Origin: Whalleya microplaca
Lineage: Eukaryota > Ascomycota > Sordariomycetes > Xylariales > Xylariaceae
DNA length: 64,000 bases
Reading direction: 5' to 3'
Assembly: GCA_022497155.1 (NCBI GenBank)
Contig: MU385741.1
Coordinates: forward strand, 1-64,000
A model generated the notes under the pieces. That model searched no databases and had not been told where the DNA came from. It saw only the letters and a list, made by a program, of their open reading frames with translations. Below are positions 46,692 through 57,388 of this stretch, piece by piece (the first letter of the stretch is position 1; each line of letters starts with the position of its first letter). The position numbers and the translations under genes were made by a program.

Positions 46692-48476
46692 GACATGACC
46701 AGTGTTTGACGTCAATTTTGGTCCAGGACGGGATTCTAACGTAAAAGTAGTAGCGACGGAAGATGACTCACGCGGACCTTGGAATATGTATAGTCCTGAC
46801 TTCTTCCATGAGCACTTTAGGTAGGGATAGCATGATCAGATGGGGGTATACATTAGGAACGTCTTGAGACACGCCCAAAGTCGGGCAATCCCAACGGTGT
46901 AATGAAACGAGCATATTATACGCAAGCATCTTCCCTTTGTACCTCTAAATCATACCCAACATAGCTAAAAATCTTATATCGAGCCTCATCAATTCGTTTT
47001 CAATTACTCGCCCGTTCGAAAACACAGGCTCTGGGCTAATGATTACAAATTAAATTTCCTATTTTGCATGTGATATCTAAAATCTTTCTCTAATGTGACT
47101 GAGCAAGATCGAATAGAACGTTACATAGCTGTGCATACTTTGTTTGGAGAGACTCGTACAATTCAAGATGCATATACACCTAGTGAAACTAGTACGTCTT
47201 GAATTTGCTTCACTGTTCACAACATTCAAAGGTTGACCTGAATTAATTGTATGTTGATCAGGTTGAGAATTCTGGAAAATTGAATCGCTCATCTATATTC
47301 TTACTAGATATGGTAGTACGGATATAGTTCACAGTAGATAAGTAGATGTGAATGAATATGAGATGTTCCGGGTCACGCTGTGAGCTCCGAGTTTCAACTG
47401 GGGATCTCATCGAGCATAACCGAAAAGCTTTTCAGAGGCGGCATTATCTAGCAGGCTGTCTGAAGGGTTCCATCCGATGAGAATTCCCATTGCAGAGTGC
47501 GCTGCAACGCCATTTCATTTCCCAGCCTCTCCCAACGTTTCGAAAATTGTTTACCCTTGTAGCTCGTCAAAGAGCATTTCGACCGATACCCTCACAGCCC
47601 CACGAGTTTGCAATAGTTAAAGCCAATGTTACACGAGGAATAAAATGAAAATGGTTTATTCCATCTTATTCATGTATAAATCAGCACTATTCAAATCGGC
47701 CATGTCTTACAGATTATACGTTACTACAAAGCCACATAGCCACATCGCCACAAGTATATAACTCTTAGCTACAACTATTTCTAGTCTCTATTATCAGGTA
47801 TCTATATTTCGTCCTGCTCATTATATCTCCTTATCATAAAATACAACTATAATAAACCATTCCATGCCTTATATTTATATACACCTGATATATGGTATCG
47901 TGAAGTTAAAGGTTAACTTATAGGGGTGTGGCTGTGGATAACTTAAGCTCCAGGTATGAATCATTCTGTTTCATGCGCATTTTACAGGGGTAAGTATACA
48001 CTGAGAAGCTTAAGACCACAAGGCTTGACTATGTGTCATTGGTCGGATAGCCTAAACCCATTGAGTTGCCGAGGTTCTCATTGGATGGATTGGAGGGTTT
48101 TGCCCCGTTTGAAGCTCCTAGCATTTTGATGATCCATAGACCTGAAATATGCAGCCATGTTTACGGATGTATTTAAATGAATAAGGAACAAATAGGCAGG
48201 ATAGAATTTGGATAATTTTCTTCTTTATTTTCTAGTAGTTATACTAGAAGCCATACAATCCGAATCTAACTGAACGATCGGTCTTTTGGTTTTTTATTAT
48301 TAGACTATTTTCAATTACATCACCAGACTCCTATAATCCTTGAATATTCCCGCAGCCGAGGTACAGTAACAGAAGAGGGAGAACGCCGTTTAATGTAACC
48401 CCCAGCTTCTGGGCATACGCTTCTTTTGCTCAACTACAAATTACCTCCAGCAATTTTCTCATATCGTGCTGTCGTC
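46692..48476. other. 1.8-kb AT-rich intergenic region
   Basis: No gene seen. AT-rich, especially 47.6-48.3 kb, with short random frames only. Confidence 0.5.
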
Positions 48477-49998
48477 ATGGATACCGCCGACAAGAAAAGC
48501 CAGTCTAGTCAGGACAAGACGGCTCAGCCAAACCTCCTTTGGACGTTGATACCAAAGGTCCCTCTGATGATCCGAGTCATCTTGCTCCATGCCCTCCACA
48601 TGTCAGAATCAGCCAAATACTTAGACATGAAGAGTGACGTGACGATCTCCGTCATGAGATCCATGCTCCGTCATGCAAAACCACAGTCAATCTTGACGGC
48701 GCAGGCTATGACTCTCCACGATCCCGGCGTCAAGGGAAGGATATGGGTCAGTAAGGTGGTGACCGAGAATCCGCCTGAACGAGGCGTCCTAGATGCCTTG
48801 ATGGCCGCCATTGATGCCACGAAAGATCCCAAGGAAGAGGCGCCCTTGGTAGAGCCAGCTATAGTTCCCGTCGAAGCCGAGTGGACGGGGTATCGGGCTG
48901 CCGCAACCCCGAAGTCAACGCTACCGGAGATTTTAGAGGAGCGGAAATACCGAGAGCTAATGAAGGAATGTACGAGCTCGACCACCGTATTGTATTTTCA
49001 CGGCGGCGCCTATTACCTCTGTGATCCGGCCACGCATAGGCCGTTAACGAAAAAGCTGGCGAAGCTGACTGGTGGCCGTGTTCACTCGGTCCGATATAGA
49101 CTCGCTCCCCAACACCCGTTTCCATCCGCATTGCTAGACGGTTTAGTGTCGTACCTCACCCTTCTATATCCGCCACCTGGCGCTGTGCATGAAGCCGTAG
49201 CACCCAAGGATATTGTGTTCGGCGGTGACAGGTGAGATATTGAGAATTTCGCGTCCGAAGACAAGCAGCTAAGATGAATCTTCTAGCGCCGGGGGTAACC
49301 TCTGTCTATCACTCCTTCAAGTGCTACTAGAAATACGACGGCAAAACCGCAAAATCAGATGGTTTGGTGAAGAGCGGGAAGTGCCACTCCCAGCGGGACT
49401 CGCTGTTAATTCTCCCTGGCCGGACATACTCCAGAGTATGCCATCGTGGACTAAAAACCAGAAATGGGATTACCTTCCACCATTTAAGTTACTGTCAAGT
49501 CCGCCACCGCCGCCAGACACCGTATGGCCAGCTAACCCTCCACGAAGACACCTCTATGTGGACGACGCGTTCTTGCTGCATCCATTAGCCAGTTTACAGT
49601 TCAGCAAGAGTTGGGAGGGGGCGCCGCCGATCTATGTATGTTGTGGCTGGGAAGTTCTGGCTGACGAGCAGAAGTATCTGGTCTCGAGACTCGCGCGGGA
49701 TGGCGTGCCGGTGGTATTTGAAGAATACCAGGGAATGCCGCACGTGTTCGCGGCTTTAGTGCCCAAGACTGCAGAGTCGAGACGGTGTATAGAGGGTTGG
49801 ACCAAGTTCATCACAGCCGTCTGCGAGGATCCAAAGAAGATCAAACCGAGTTTTACCTCGATCAAGGCGAAGACACTCCAAGAGGTGGAAATCGACGTCA
49901 AGAGCCTGACGCCGTTTACCGAGAAGGACGTAAGGGATATGGCATTACAGATAATAGGACAGAAGGGACCCCCTTCTGATTTGCAGGCGAAGCTGTAA
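48477..49998 (+). CDS. alpha/beta hydrolase of the hormone-sensitive lipase type
   Basis: Probable esterase or lipase. Exons 48477-49231 and 49287-49998 give 488 residues. The 55-bp intron splits the nucleophile codon, joining GGDAG and C-GCC-GGG-GGT in the RNA to give GDSAGG with Ser252. The oxyanion motif HGGAY starts at His175 (VLYFHGGAYYL). The likely acid is Asp378 (EVLADEQKYLVSRL) and the catalytic His404 lies in GMPHVF. VHSVRYRLAPQHPFPSAL is also typical of this family. There is no signal peptide; a hydrophobic patch (VPLMIRVILLHALHM) near residues 28-44 could contact membranes. About 60 residues between the GDSAGG and acid regions form a cap. An ATG 51 bp upstream in frame is less likely as start. 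The substrate cannot be told from sequence. Confidence 0.88.
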
Positions 49999-50707
49999 TT
50001 CCACAATGGGAGCTGCGCCTATATGAGTCTTTCATCTTTCGGGATCTCGAAGTCGGGACACATGCTAAAATGGCCGTCAAATATACACTATTCATAATCA
50101 CAATGACGAGTCAACATTTGTGTATTAGGAAGAGACAATATTCGTTCATTCCAAGCGGGCGTCGGGTATATACAGTAGGAACGGTCGATACCCTCTGGTA
50201 GCAATAAGCGAATTATAATCTCATGTTTCGAGAAACTGTTGTAGCACAAACCAAGGTGACCGTCGCTCAGGTAAGCGGCATTGTCAACGCTGATGCTGTA
50301 ATGATATGTCAGCAAACCTCAACCTGTTGTCCTACCTCGTACGTATGTACAATATTGTATTGTATTGATGCCTCTCTTGACCCATTGCCAGTGGGTTGCA
50401 GTAGTTACAGGCTAGCAATCTGCTCAAGAGTAAGCCTACCCACCTAGCAAATTAGAGCCAAGACAGCTAGCTCACCCGCATCCTGGCAGCTTGGTATGTA
50501 CATGTACCTGTAGCTTAGCTCTCGAAAAAATCAAAGACGACACTTCAAATCACGAGAGCATCAGCGGGCCCGTAGAGGGCAGCACCACACGCTTCAACGA
50601 CGCTGCACTAGCATCACTCGAAGGGCTGTGCCCGGCTGACATTGCACGCTTACTAAGGGCGGGAAAGAGTGCATCTACAGCTAATTCACCCCAAAAGAAG
50701 AAGCAAG
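49999..50707. other. intergenic region, no gene seen
   Basis: Between the hydrolase and the Dwarf1-like gene. No protein-like frame. It contains scattered gtacatgta-type words. Confidence 0.45.
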
Positions 50708-52303
50708 ATGGAGCGCCACAGACAGGCGGTGCGGCTCATAGCGTCCACGGTGCGCGCCTACTTCGAGCGCTCGGAGCCGTACCGGATCTTCCACGGGAGC
50801 ACGAACTCGACACGGCCGGCGCACCAGAAGTCCGGGGCGCGCCTGGTCGACATCAGCGCGCTGGCGCACGTGCTCGAGGTCGACGCCAAGCGGCGGACGG
50901 CGCTCGTCGAGCCCAACGTGCCGATGGACCGGCTCGTCGAGAGCACGCTGCCGCACGGCCTCGTGCCGCCCGTCGTCATGGAGTTTCCCGGCATCACGGC
51001 CGGCGGCGGCTTCGCCGGCACCGGCGGCGAGAGCTCCAGCTTCAGGCACGGCTACTTCGACGAGAACGTCGCCGCCGTCGAGATCGTGCTCCCCGACGGC
51101 GAGGTCGTGCTTGCGAAGCCTGACGAGGGCGCCTACGCGGATCTGTTCAATGGCGCGCGCGGCGCCGTCGGCACGCTCGGCGTCACCACGTTGCTGGAGC
51201 TGAAGCTCGTCGAGGCCAAGCGCTTCGTGCGCACCACCTACCGGCGGACGAACAGCGTGGCCGAGGCCGTCAGGGTCGTGCGCGAGGAGTGCGCGCGCAA
51301 GGAGAACGACTACGTCGACGGCATCCTGTTCTCCAAGACGCACGGCGTGATTGTCACGGGGCAGATGACGGACGAGCCGCCCCCGCAGGGCGAGGCGGTC
51401 CAGACGTTCAGCCACGCCTGGGATCCGTGGTATTACATGCACGTGCGGGAGCGCACTCAGGCGCTGCCCTCATCCGCGGCTGCTTCCAACGCCGACAAAT
51501 CAGGGGCCGAGGGCACCGCCACCGAGTACATCCCGCTAGCCGAGTACCTCTTCCGGTACGACCGCGGCGGCTTCTGGGTCGGGCAGGCGGCGTTCGACTA
51601 CTTCCCCTTGGTCCCCTTCTCGCGCTTCTTCCGCTGGTTCCTGGACGACTTCCTGCACACGCGCATGCTGTACCGCGCGCTGCACGGCAGCGGCGAGAGC
51701 GCGCGCTTCTTCGTCCAGGACGTCGGCATCCCGTACGAGTCGGCCGAGGCCTTCGTCGACTACACGTCCTCGCAGCTGGGCGTGTGGCCGCTGTGGCTGT
51801 GTCCGCTGAAGACGCCCCCGGGGCCCAGCTTCCACCCGCACGTGCGCCGGTCCACGAACACCACCACCGCCACCAACAAAGATGGGGAAAGTTCAGGAGA
51901 GCTCCTGAACTTCGGCGTCTGGGGCTGGGGCCCGCAGGACCGGGCCGAGTTCGTGCGCGCGAACCGCGCCTTCGAGGCCCGCGTCGACGCGCTCGGCGGC
52001 ATGAAGTGGCTGTACGCGCACACGTACTACGCCGCGTCCGAGTTCTGGGACGTCTACGGCAACCGCTCGTGGTACGAGGCGCTGCGGCGCAAGTACCGGG
52101 CCACGGCGCTGCCGAGCGTGTACGACAAGGTCAAGGTGCGGGAGGAGCCCCCGGGTGGCTGGAAGGCCCGCGTGAAGGCGCTGTGGCCCGTCGGCGGGCT
52201 CTACGGCATCTGGAAGGGGATTAAGAGCCGCGATTACTTCCTCCACCGCCGCGCGACGTGGAAGTGGAGGGGCGGCGCCGCGGGGAAGGATAAGCTGGCG
52301 TAG
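50708..52303 (+). CDS. FAD-binding oxidoreductase, Dwarf1/DHCR24-like
   Basis: Single exon, 531 residues. The N-terminal half is a PCMH-type FAD domain: FHGSTNSTR, LVDISALAHVLEVDAKRRTALVEPNV, then FPGITAGGGFAGTGGESSSFRHGYF, and later GARGAVGTLGVTTLLELKLV. The order and the GGGFAGTGGES loop match the delta-24 sterol reductase group (plant DWARF1, human DHCR24) and its fungal relatives. The C-terminal half is rich in aromatic residues (FRYDRGGFWVGQ, WYEALRRKYRATALPSVYDKV), as in that group. There is no clear N-terminal membrane anchor, unlike DHCR24. Most fungi make C24-methylated ergosterol through Erg4, so a role in ergosterol synthesis should not be assumed. The gene is far richer in G and C than its flanks. 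Start at 50708 chosen; an in-frame ATG at 50669 would add 13 residues without family support. Confidence 0.85.
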   Translation: MERHRQAVRLIASTVRAYFERSEPYRIFHGSTNSTRPAHQKSGARLVDISALAHVLEVDAKRRTALVEPNVPMDRLVESTLPHGLVPPVVMEFPGITAGGGFAGTGGESSSFRHGYFDENVAAVEIVLPDGEVVLAKPDEGAYADLFNGARGAVGTLGVTTLLELKLVEAKRFVRTTYRRTNSVAEAVRVVREECARKENDYVDGILFSKTHGVIVTGQMTDEPPPQGEAVQTFSHAWDPWYYMHVRERTQALPSSAAASNADKSGAEGTATEYIPLAEYLFRYDRGGFWVGQAAFDYFPLVPFSRFFRWFLDDFLHTRMLYRALHGSGESARFFVQDVGIPYESAEAFVDYTSSQLGVWPLWLCPLKTPPGPSFHPHVRRSTNTTTATNKDGESSGELLNFGVWGWGPQDRAEFVRANRAFEARVDALGGMKWLYAHTYYAASEFWDVYGNRSWYEALRRKYRATALPSVYDKVKVREEPPGGWKARVKALWPVGGLYGIWKGIKSRDYFLHRRATWKWRGGAAGKDKLA

Positions 52304-53717
52304 ATATGGCTTGGCTTGAGTATACATAGAAGGGTGGCTTTACTGGCAACGACATGAGTGAGCATCAGCACCAAATACATAATCACTGCAAGGCGTATTA
52401 TACCCATTGGCTTGTGTATAGAGCACCACTTCCTATTGTATTGTATGTATCTATGTACCACCAACTGCCTATCCAGAGACGGAGACTATAGAATTAGACG
52501 AATAATCCGGGCATAAGTCAGATTCCATGGTTATCCCACGGAAAACCAAGTTATCACACCCAATTACCTACTTACTATTCCAACCCCCCCTTCCCCTAAT
52601 AAACCACCTCAACAACCTACCTCACTAGCACGGCGCGGCGCACCGACCCACAAATCTACTCCTCCGATTCGCGGCCACGTCCTGCATTAGACGGCGTTAT
52701 AGAATACCTACCTAACGGACGGATCGCGACAAGCGTCTGCTATAGTATATCATCACACAATCACACATAGTCAAGAAGTACATACATAGTATGGGCTGAT
52801 GGCGCAGAAAGTCGAAAGAAAGCTTGGGCACGTCAATACAACGCATTGCAGTCCAACGCGGACCCACAGACAAGTTAGGTGCGTATAGGCAGGTACCTAA
52901 CTTAGTCTCGAGATCCAATCACACACGTGAGACGGACCGGACGCTTGGCTGCTGCCGCAGCTCTCGCCGTCGCGAGGTGCGGCCTTGGTCGAATGGCGAG
53001 GCCACGGCGTTGGATTGGACCTGGCGACGTGAGGGCGGGTCCACGATACGTAGTTGTGAGTATGTCCCGTGCCTGGTTGGAGTCGAACACGTATTGCGTA
53101 CATATCTGGCACTCTGGATATAGCGAATACAGAATATGAAAGACATGAGAGACCGGCCACATGGTGGTGGTAGTAGGGGCAAGCAGCACTGGCAACGAAC
53201 TCCGGACGTTCTCATCATATGTAATAGTAATGGCCCGGTAGCCTACTACCCTCGGTCTCTAAGCGGCACTAGGGGTGAATAAGGCATGGGCAGTCCGCGG
53301 CGGGTTGCATTGGCAGTTCACAAAATCTGAGATCGAAGTAGTCAGCCGGTTTCGGACCGAGATCTAATAAATTGTATATTTTTCATCTATATCATGCATT
53401 TCTTCATACAGCCACGACAGGAAGGAAGCTCCCTGGTATATACAAGACGAGTTCTGCTGCTTCGTCACCTCATCAAAGCTAATTAGTGGATCTTCTATGT
53501 CATCGTGGCCAGTTCGTACTCCCGTGTTGTATATAGTGTGACCTCTCCTCTTTTGCTTGCTTTCATGCGGCGTTAAAAATGAGGTCGAATGTCTAGTGAC
53601 TAATGGAAATAGTCAGATGCGTCTAGCCGCGCCACGATGAAATGGCACACCCCCCGGTCTATTTCGAATGCAGATCGCATAGCAAATGTTCTCGCTCGCT
53701 CGCTTTCTCACTCAAAT
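52304..53717. other. convergent intergenic region, no gene seen
   Basis: 3' flanks of the Dwarf1-like and HMG-CoA synthase genes. Short frames around 52.9-53.2 kb look random. Confidence 0.5.
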
Positions 53718-55389
53718 TTATTCCTTGATGGCGTAGTGTCGCTTGAACATGTCGTCCACGTGCTCCAAGTAGTAGGTGCCGCTGGCCAGGGTCGACACAT
53801 CTCCCTGGGGCTTGAACCCCTTTTGCAGGTGAGCCTTATGCCGCAATTCGCAGAACTAGAAATGAGGGGTTAGTTTCAGTAGTCGACCAATGATTGGGGG
53901 TATCTTCCGTGACTTACAGCTTCGTATGTCTCGGGAGAGACCGAGCGTCGCGCAGCCAACTTGTTGGGGATGTCTAGGATCTTGGAGATTTCTTCGGTGC
54001 TGCCGTTGATGCGAGCGGAGAAGAAACTCGCCGCCAGACCGGAGCCGTAGCTGAACAGACCAATACGCTTTCCTTGTAGCGTAGCACTGTCGACGTTTCC
54101 AATGATGCTAGCGAGACCGCTCCACAGACTGGCACAGTACATGTTGCCGCAGTTGGTAGCAATCTGGATGGCCGGCGAGACGCGCTCGTTGTAGCGCTTC
54201 TTGGTGAGGCCCATGAAGGTCTTCTCGACGACCTTGTCGGACAGAGACTTCTTGTAGTCCATGTCTCGAATATCGCCGGGGACCTCGGTAAAGGCAGAGC
54301 TGTCCGGGTCGTTCAGGTAGTCGTGGTACAGGAGGCGCGCATAGGACTTCTGCACGACCTTGCAAGTCGGGGAGTGGAAGGCCATGTAGTCGAAACGGTC
54401 GAGGGTAGCCTTGCTGCCGGCCGCCGCTCCGTTGCCGTTGGCGTGGCCGTTGCCCGCCGGGCTCTGTAGCTGAGCCTCACGCTTGCAGTACGCGCGGTAG
54501 GCGGCGTCCAGGGCCTCAGTGTAGCAGTTAACGGAGTAGTGCCCGTCAACGTACGGGTACTCGCTGGTGAGGTCGGGCTTGTAGAAATCGTACACGTGCT
54601 GCATGTAGGTTCCACGTAGACCGGGCTCGATGACGATAGGAGCGTTAGGGCCAACCAGCAGGGCCACGCATCCAGCACCGCCCGTCGGTCTGGCGTTGCC
54701 CTTGGCGTACAGCGCAATGTCGCCAGCTACGACAATAGCATCGCGACCGTCCCAGGCGGAGGACTCGATCCAGTTGAGCGTGTTGAAGACGGCATTGGTA
54801 CCGCCGTAGCAGGCATTGACGGTGTCGACACCTTCGATGTTGGTGTTCTCGCCGAACAACTGCATCAACACGGTCTTGACCGACTTCGACTTGTCGAGGA
54901 TGGTCTCGGTACCGACCTCCAGGCGACCAATGGTCTTGGGATCGATGTTGTAGTTCTTGAGCAGCTTGGAGGTGGCGGTCAAGGCGAAAGAGTAGATATC
55001 TACCCCAAATTTTTATTTTTTTAGCTGCTGCTTGCGGGAGGGAAACACGGGCGACGGCAACAAAACTACTAACCCTCTCGGTCGTCGCAAAAGGTCATCT
55101 TGGTCTGACCAAGACCAATTGTGTACTTGCCAGTGCTCACATTGTCAAACTTCTCGAGTTCGGCCTGCTCGACATACTGCGGGGCAGAAAAAAGTGTCAG
55201 TTGGGACTCGGGAGGTTTCCAGTTCAGGGGTCTGCCGAGGGGCAAGACGAGAATGCGAAATGTGAAATGCGAAAATCGGAGACGGGTAGCTCCTAGGTAG
55301 ACTCGAGACTAGGGCAGCATAAAACTCACCTGAGTGGGAGAGTAGAGTTCAATGGCCTTGATGCCGATGTTCTGGGGACGAGAGGCCAT
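53718..55389 (-). CDS. erg13: hydroxymethylglutaryl-CoA synthase
   Basis: Condenses acetyl-CoA with acetoacetyl-CoA to HMG-CoA in the mevalonate pathway. Exons (minus): 55389-55330, 55176-55074, 54999-53918, 53855-53718, giving 460 residues. Introns are 153, 74 and 62 bp, all GT-AG. Family features in order: [49 protein letters not shown] with the catalytic Glu, [10 protein letters not shown] with the nucleophile Cys118, [14 protein letters not shown], and [14 protein letters not shown] with the catalytic His. The C-terminus is [26 protein letters not shown] short Gly/Asn/Ala insert ([14 protein letters not shown]) at about residues 236-249 sits before the [10 protein letters not shown] segment. 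There is no mitochondrial targeting sequence, so the cytosolic enzyme is expected. Identity is secure. Confidence 0.97.
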
Positions 55390-57388
55390 GGTGCCAAACC
55401 ACAATATGTCGAGTCTGAAGCAGTTGAGACGAAGTTTGTTGCTGTAAAGGGGGGGGGAGAAGAGAAATTGTTCGTCTCTATGTAGATATGTGTGTGTATG
55501 TATGGTATCAATTCATCTGTGGGAGTGGGTAGCGGGAAGGATTATGAACGTTGATTCACCGCCAATTGTGTAATAAATAGACAGGGGTAGGCAGGCAATT
55601 TTTGTTGTGTGTCCAGGAAATCAGAGGTTGCAATTTGCAAGGTGGTTGCATGTGTTGGAGTCCTACCTAACCTAGGATAATAGACTTTGGTTCATTCGAG
55701 CTTGGTGTGCTTGGGTTGTGTGCTTGGTGTGCCTGTGTGCTTGGGATCGTGTGTGTGATGGTGGGCTTCGGTGGGTGATCTAGAAGGGGAAATGCAGCAG
55801 CGCTAGAGTTGGCAGGCCCAGCAGGGGTTTCCTCTGTTCCTTGGGACGAGAGAGGGGCAGAGGGGCAGAGGGGCAAGAGGGGCAGCAGGTGTAACACTCA
55901 CAGGTTGCTTTAACCGCCTATTCGGGCAACTATAGCTGCTGGTCACGAGACTAACGACTAACAAGCGATTGTGCCCTTTTTTATCGAAATTCTCAACTGT
56001 TGTTTAATAAGTCTAGTTCCTAGGGGTCTCGTATATATGTATATATATTTATTAAAAGTAGAGGTCTCTAATAAAAGTATGTATGGGAGGTGACGACCTA
56101 GGCAGAGACTAAAGGGATAAGATGAACACTTATAGATAAGACGGTAAGGCTTGTGATACCAGAGAAGCTTAATCGTGACACACGCCAACCGTTGTCTCAG
56201 TCGTCCTATGGGGAAGAGAGAGGGTTGGCGGCCGCAAGCTTAATAATTGTAATCGGTATTCTGCTTCAGGAAATTCCCGATCCCGAGCGAGCAGCGGACC
56301 TAATATCTTACCATATCGAGACACCTAGATCTTAAGACAGCTTCTTCAGCGCCGCTCTGCTCGTGTCTGTATCACCTGGTTAACCAACCGTCGAGTCCCA
56401 TTCGCCATTAGCGTCCCATCAAAATAAACCGCCATCTCCCACTGTGATATTATATACATATTACCTGGCATTCGACAGCCTGACCACCGTCCCATCGGAT
56501 TGGCTTACTTGCCGCACGGCAGCCTCGTTACCGAACCGGTGCAGTGCAGCTCACCATCGGCTACTACCTAGCCTGCTTTAAGTACCGTACCGGTGATCTA
56601 CATATAATCCTGCAGGAACGTTTGTTGAGCACACCTGCACTGCCATCTCGGCTTATCGTAGCTCTCTATATCACATTCGCATAAACACGGCTCCAGTCTG
56701 AAAACAAGCTTCAAGTTTGTGGGGCTGCAGCAATTATACGGTGCTTTAGCTGAAATGCAATGAACATACAAATGATCACTATGATAACCACATAGGCTGT
56801 GCTGAGAATAAGATAAGTGGTTTGCCTATTCGGGCTTATCGAATAACAGTTGTCTAATGTTGACAGTTGATGGGTTGTGTAACAATCAAGGCTAAAAAGG
56901 GAATTATTGGGTACAGCTAGATACGACTAATAATGGTTAGCGCCAGGAGGCCGGCAGGTAATGGCAGTTTGAAAAACCATACCCAAATAACGTATAAAAA
57001 TATATAATAAAACAAACTCCGAATAGCACAACGGTTTGCAAAATTCATCTAATTCATTTTCATATGAAATGCTTCGATTCTAAATGAAACCCATTTCGGC
57101 ATTGCCTATTCCTCTAAGGTTCTCTTCTATCCAGGTATGTATGTATGTATACGTGTAACTTGGCAACTCGACACCCTCACTTCCCTGCCCATATATAATA
57201 TCAGAGCGGTGTGGCTGTCTACAACAACGCCGGTACCTAACGCCGCCTCATGCAAGTCAGCTCAACGGGAAACCGTCATGACATGATTTCCAACTCCATC
57301 GGTCCAGTCCGTGGCCCCACGATGAATGTATGTAGTAGGTGAATTAATTGGGGCCGTGATACCCTCATTTTTTTCATCCACTGAAATT
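55390..57388. other. 2-kb AT-rich intergenic region, no gene seen
   Basis: The 5' flank of HMG-CoA synthase occupies the start, with a G-rich run at 55448-55457. From 55.9 to 57.2 kb the sequence is AT-rich with random frames only. A (GTAT)n tract lies near 57134. Confidence 0.5.

Noticed and set aside
50491..51123. 210-codon frame overlapping the Dwarf1-like gene start
   Set aside because: Its Arg/Ala/Gly-rich content is the shifted-frame shadow of the GC-rich gene.
53060..53100. Sequence ggttggagtcgaacac resembling a tRNA T-arm
   Set aside because: No A box, acceptor stem or anticodon arm could be folded around it.
53718..55389. A possible isoprenoid/sterol gene cluster (HMG-CoA synthase, Dwarf1-like enzyme, farnesyltransferase beta)
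   Set aside because: The genes are up to 37 kb apart with many unrelated genes between, and there is no synthase, P450 or transporter set. Co-location is probably chance.
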